Shown piece after piece: positions 7,123 to 9,410 of a stretch of DNA of 9,410 nt. Source of the DNA: Cyanobacteria bacterium UBA9579. GTDB lineage: Bacteria > Cyanobacteriota > Vampirovibrionia > Gastranaerophilales > UBA9579. The number at the start of each line of letters is the position of its first letter. The first letter of the stretch is position 1. The DNA is taken from contig DNSU01000190.1 in the NCBI GenBank assembly GCA_003499585.1, positions 23,609 through 33,018 of the forward strand, read 5' to 3'. Below the pieces are notes generated by a model that did not search any database, was not told the origin of the DNA, and worked only from the letters and a program-made list of their open reading frames with translations. Both the position numbers and the translations under genes were made by a program.

Positions 7123-8835
7123 TTATACTTTAAATATAGCAACCTGTTTTTGGAGATTTTCAGCTATTTTAGCCAGAGATTGTGAACTTGCAGAGATTTC
7201 TTCAAGACTTGCTGTTTGCTCTTCTGTAATGCTGGAGATCTCTTCAGCACTTGCAGAGGATTCTTCGGTAATAGAGGAAATATCTTCCATCATCTTAACA
7301 ACATTATCTGAGTTTCTTGCAAGAGAGTTAACTTCATTTGATATTTCCTGAATATTACCGCTTGCTTCTTTTGCTGCATTAAGAATTGATTCAAGAGCTT
7401 CTCCAACGCTTTCGATAGTAACAACACCATCTTCAACTTCATTAACTCCATTATCCATAGCTGTTACTGCTTCAGTAGCTTTATTCTGTATTTCTTTAAT
7501 CATTCCTGTAATTTTATCAGTAGCTTCAGCAGATTGAGAAGCCAGTTTTTTAACTTCATCAGCTACTACTGCGAAACCTTTTCCATGCTCACCTGCTCTT
7601 GCTGCTTCTATTGCTGCGTTAAGAGCTAGTAGGTTAGTCTGACCCGCTATGTTTTTAATTAAATCTACAATAACTTCAATATCTGAGCTTAATTTACCTA
7701 AATCTTTAATGGTTTTTGAGGTGTCAACTGAAGTAAGTTTAATCTGGTTAATTTTTTCAACGGCTTTTGCAGCTTGCATACGTCCAGCGCCAGCATTAGT
7801 CTCTGTATTTTTAGAGATATTTACTGTTTCACCTGAATTTTCAGAGATAAGCTGGATGGCTTTACTAATTTTGTTTATATTTTCCAGACATCCTGTTACG
7901 CTGCTAGCTTGCTCTTGAGATCCTGTTGCCAATTGGGTAATACTTGTTGCCACCTGTTGCGCTCCTTGAGCTGTTTGTTCTGTTGCTGCACTCATTTCTT
8001 CTGAGCCTGCTGACATCTCTTCTACTGTTCTGGCAACTTGCTCTACGAATTTTCTTACCTGAGCTGTTAGGGCATTCAAGGCCATTCCTAATTGCCCAAC
8101 TTCATCTTTAGAGTTTACTTGAACCTCTTTAATCTGGATATTGCCATTTTCATCTTTTTCTATACATTTAATCATTTCTTCAAGTGGTCTTGCTATGATT
8201 CTTGCTATAAACAAGCCTAACACTAAAGTTAATCCAATACTAATTAAAATTATAACGATAAGCTCAATTTTTGTAGCTATTGCCTGAAGATCCTGTTCTT
8301 TTTTTGCATTTGCAGCATCATCATTTATAGCATTTACAAACTCATCCGTTTTTTTCATAAGTACATTGTGAGTTTCAATATTAGCTAAATAAAATTTGTA
8401 AGCATCTTCTTTCTTACCACTTTTAGCAAGTTCAGTAATTGTATCACCAATATCAGACCATTTATCATTTATTATGTTTAATTGATCTAATATTTCCTTA
8501 TCTTCTTTATCAAAATTGATTTTTTCTAACTCTAAAAATATTTCTTCTGTATAATTATCTGCTATATCCATTGCTTTAGCTACTCTATTCCAATCATTAG
8601 AATCCTTTGCCAGTATAAAACCTAGTAAAAGTTTCTCATCAAGAATTCTACTAGCCTTCATGTTTTGAACTTTTATAACATTTTGCAAGTTAAAATCATA
8701 CATTTTATTAAATTGCTTATTTGATGCATTTAACAAATTAAATGAAATAAACCCCAGAAGACAGATAAAAACTAATATTACTAATACCAATCCAATGATT
8801 TTTTGTGCAATTTTTAAATTTCGGAACCATTCCAT
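7123..8835 (-). CDS. Transmembrane methyl-accepting chemotaxis protein (4HB-HAMP-MA type)
   Basis: This is a classical receptor of 570 residues. Transmembrane helix 1 (about 10-33) is followed by a roughly 155-residue helical periplasmic domain that looks like a four-helix bundle (4HB_MCP) sensor. Transmembrane helix 2 (about 189-211) leads into a HAMP linker (about 212-264, starting [11 protein letters not shown]) and an MA signalling domain (about 270-565). The tip at 395-432 is identical over 38 residues to that of the neighbouring CZB receptor. Methylation-type Glu/Gln pairs are visible, for example [12 protein letters not shown] near 279-290 and SITEEQTAS near 535-543, so CheR/CheB probably act on it. 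The C terminus (QVAIFKV) is not a CheR-tethering NWETF-like pentapeptide. The sensed ligand cannot be told from sequence. It is the first gene of the operon, about 40 bases after the predicted transcription start, with AAGGG eight bases before the ATG. Confidence 0.96.
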   Translation of the reverse strand: MEWFRNLKIAQKIIGLVLVILVFICLLGFISFNLLNASNKQFNKMYDFNLQNVIKVQNMKASRILDEKLLLGFILAKDSNDWNRVAKAMDIADNYTEEIFLELEKINFDKEDKEILDQLNIINDKWSDIGDTITELAKSGKKEDAYKFYLANIETHNVLMKKTDEFVNAINDDAANAKKEQDLQAIATKIELIVIILISIGLTLVLGLFIARIIARPLEEMIKCIEKDENGNIQIKEVQVNSKDEVGQLGMALNALTAQVRKFVEQVARTVEEMSAGSEEMSAATEQTAQGAQQVATSITQLATGSQEQASSVTGCLENINKISKAIQLISENSGETVNISKNTETNAGAGRMQAAKAVEKINQIKLTSVDTSKTIKDLGKLSSDIEVIVDLIKNIAGQTNLLALNAAIEAARAGEHGKGFAVVADEVKKLASQSAEATDKITGMIKEIQNKATEAVTAMDNGVNEVEDGVVTIESVGEALESILNAAKEASGNIQEISNEVNSLARNSDNVVKMMEDISSITEESSASAEEISSITEEQTASLEEISASSQSLAKIAENLQKQVAIFKV

Positions 8836-8882
8836 AGTTTTTTCCCTTTCTCAATAATTTCTTATGAAATTGATAATAACTA

Positions 8883-8911
8883 ACTATACTCATGGTTTCA
8901 GATTTTGTAAA
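8883..8911 (-). promoter_or_regulatory. Sigma-70-type promoter of the chemotaxis operon
   Basis: On the minus strand TTTACA (-35, 8906-8911) and TATAGT (-10, 8883-8888) each match the consensus at five of six bases and are spaced by exactly 17 bases. Transcription should start near 8876, giving a leader of about 40 bases to the ATG at 8835. This is the best promoter in the window and lies directly before the first gene. It does not resemble the sigma-28 flagellar-class consensus, which suggests housekeeping control of this operon. Confidence 0.65.
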
Positions 8912-8922
8912 GCACGAAATAC

Positions 8923-8964
8923 GTAAAATATATATAATTAGAATTCATATTATATATATTTTGC
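8923..8964. repeat. Long AT-rich palindrome immediately upstream of the operon promoter
   Basis: AAAATATATATAAT (8925-8938) and ATTATATATATTTT (8949-8962) are perfect 14-bp inverted arms around a 10-base centre containing GAATTC. A G-T and a G-C pair extend the arms to 8923 and 8964. It begins 12 bases upstream of the -35 hexamer. There is no T tract after either arm beyond the arm itself, so a terminator is unlikely. It could be a regulator-binding dyad, an UP-element-like AT tract, or a cruciform/DNA-melting element. Confidence 0.6.
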
Positions 8965-9002
8965 ACCAGCTTTGCATATAACTACTTCGTAATAAGCACC
9001 AG
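8963..9002. repeat. Direct repeat GCACCAG, spaced 33 bp
   Basis: GCACCAG occurs at 8963-8969 and again at 8996-9002, with starts 33 bases apart, about three turns of the helix. The first copy abuts the AT-rich palindrome; the second abuts another palindrome at 9003-9016. The arrangement upstream of a promoter would suit binding sites for a regulator. A seven-base repeat can also occur by chance. Confidence 0.35.
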
Positions 9003-9016
9003 GTTTTATATAAAAC
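9003..9016. repeat. Perfect 14-bp palindrome
   Basis: GTTTTATATAAAAC reads the same on both strands and directly follows the second GCACCAG copy. It lies about 120 bases upstream of the predicted operon transcription start. It may be an operator-type site or another AT-rich structural element; no known regulator consensus is recognised. Confidence 0.4.
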
Positions 9017-9410
9017 TTATTTGTAAGATCTGCTATTGTTTTTGCAAATGTAATCTTTCCTGAATATCAAACTTGTGTATATGAGTGCAAGAATATTGTT
9101 TTCAGATATTTGATATACAACCTGGATAATAGATTTTAATAATCTTGTATTGTAGTACTATTATACCTTAATACAAAATTATTTCAACCATTAAACTTTT
9201 GGCTATAAAGGTTTGAGTAAAAACAATTTCTTCACTTTTTTCTTTCTTTTAATTTGATAAACAGGGTTTCAAAAGACTAACCAGCTTTAAATGCAAATTA
9301 GAAGAGCTATATTAATTGAATTATTAACGAACAAAAATATAAGCTCGTTTCAGGCTTTAAAGGGGAAATTATCTTATAAAATTGTTATTATAAGAAGCTG
9401 TCTTGTTAAA
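9017..9410. other. Non-coding stretch, nothing firmly identified
   Basis: With the repeats just described, this forms a 575-base interval (8836-9410) without a supported gene. No frame has a convincing start plus ribosome binding site, no tRNA-like T-arm or rRNA sequence is visible, and no insertion-sequence ends were found. It is AT-rich and contains small dyads: ATATCAAA (9064-9071) against TTTGATAT (9109-9116), and TCTTATAA (9372-9379) against TTATAAGA (9388-9395). Neither dyad has a T tract that would make it a terminator. A short plus-strand frame from ATG 9291 runs open to the window end but has no ribosome binding site. Confidence 0.5.

Noticed and set aside
7649..7918. 89-codon plus-strand frame antisense to the first receptor gene
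   Set aside because: It lies wholly inside the well-supported MA domain on the other strand and arises from the repetitive codon pattern of the coiled coil.
9291..9410. Plus-strand frame of 40 codons from ATG 9291, open to the window end
   Set aside because: The ATG directly follows a TAA and has no Shine-Dalgarno sequence, and the residues resemble no family I recognise. It could be the start of a divergent gene continuing outside, but the window does not support it.
8965..9410. Search for tRNA, CRISPR repeats, insertion-sequence ends or an integration site in the right-hand gap
   Set aside because: No regularly spaced repeats, no T-arm-like sequence with cloverleaf context, no terminal inverted repeats with a transposase and no duplicated target were seen.

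Overview
The window comes from an AT-rich (low-GC) bacterium. It carries one long minus-strand chemotaxis operon, followed downstream by a separate minus-strand trehalose-phosphate synthase gene. The chemotaxis proteins resemble those of Firmicutes, Thermotogae and similar low-GC or deep-branching lineages: a CheC-family phosphatase, a CheY with an MDITMP phosphoacceptor motif, and strong AAGGAGG-type ribosome binding sites. A possible Flp-pilin tail at the left edge and a GT20 OtsA would also fit other AT-rich groups such as Vampirovibrionia (Melainabacteria). The sequence alone does not settle the phylum.

Layout, left to right. Positions 1-63 hold the last 20 codons of a plus-strand gene, possibly an Flp-type pilin, followed by a weak terminator at 81-105. 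Positions 106-297 have no convincing gene, but contain a 9-bp inverted repeat (185-215) and a clear plus-strand intrinsic terminator (256-283), so a small RNA is possible. otsA (298-1662, minus) is convergent with this and has its own candidate promoter. An intrinsic terminator at 1825-1859 (minus) closes the chemotaxis operon. Upstream of it, in transcription order, are a 4HB-HAMP methyl-accepting chemotaxis protein (8835-7123), a second receptor ending in a zinc-binding CZB domain (7082-5550), cheW (5460-4906), cheA (4884-2917), cheC (2915-2331) and cheY (2298-1936). A good sigma-70-like promoter lies at 8883-8911, with a 42-bp AT-rich palindrome just behind it. The rest (about 8965-9410) is non-coding as far as can be seen, with a few short repeats.

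How the genes work together: the two receptors share an identical 38-residue signalling tip, so they can join the same CheW-CheA arrays. One has a periplasmic four-helix sensor domain. The other is a membrane-anchored cytoplasmic sensor with a C-terminal zinc site. CheA phosphorylates CheY, and CheC should remove the phosphate. cheR, cheB and cheD are not in the window, so adaptation enzymes must be encoded elsewhere or be missing. otsA is probably an independent transcription unit for trehalose synthesis; no otsB lies next to it.

Most of the window is well-understood biology. The points worth a second look are the promoter-palindrome arrangement, the candidate structured RNA, the overlapping ATG/GTG at the cheA start, the CZB receptor without a periplasmic domain, and the 37-bp identical segment shared by the two receptor genes.
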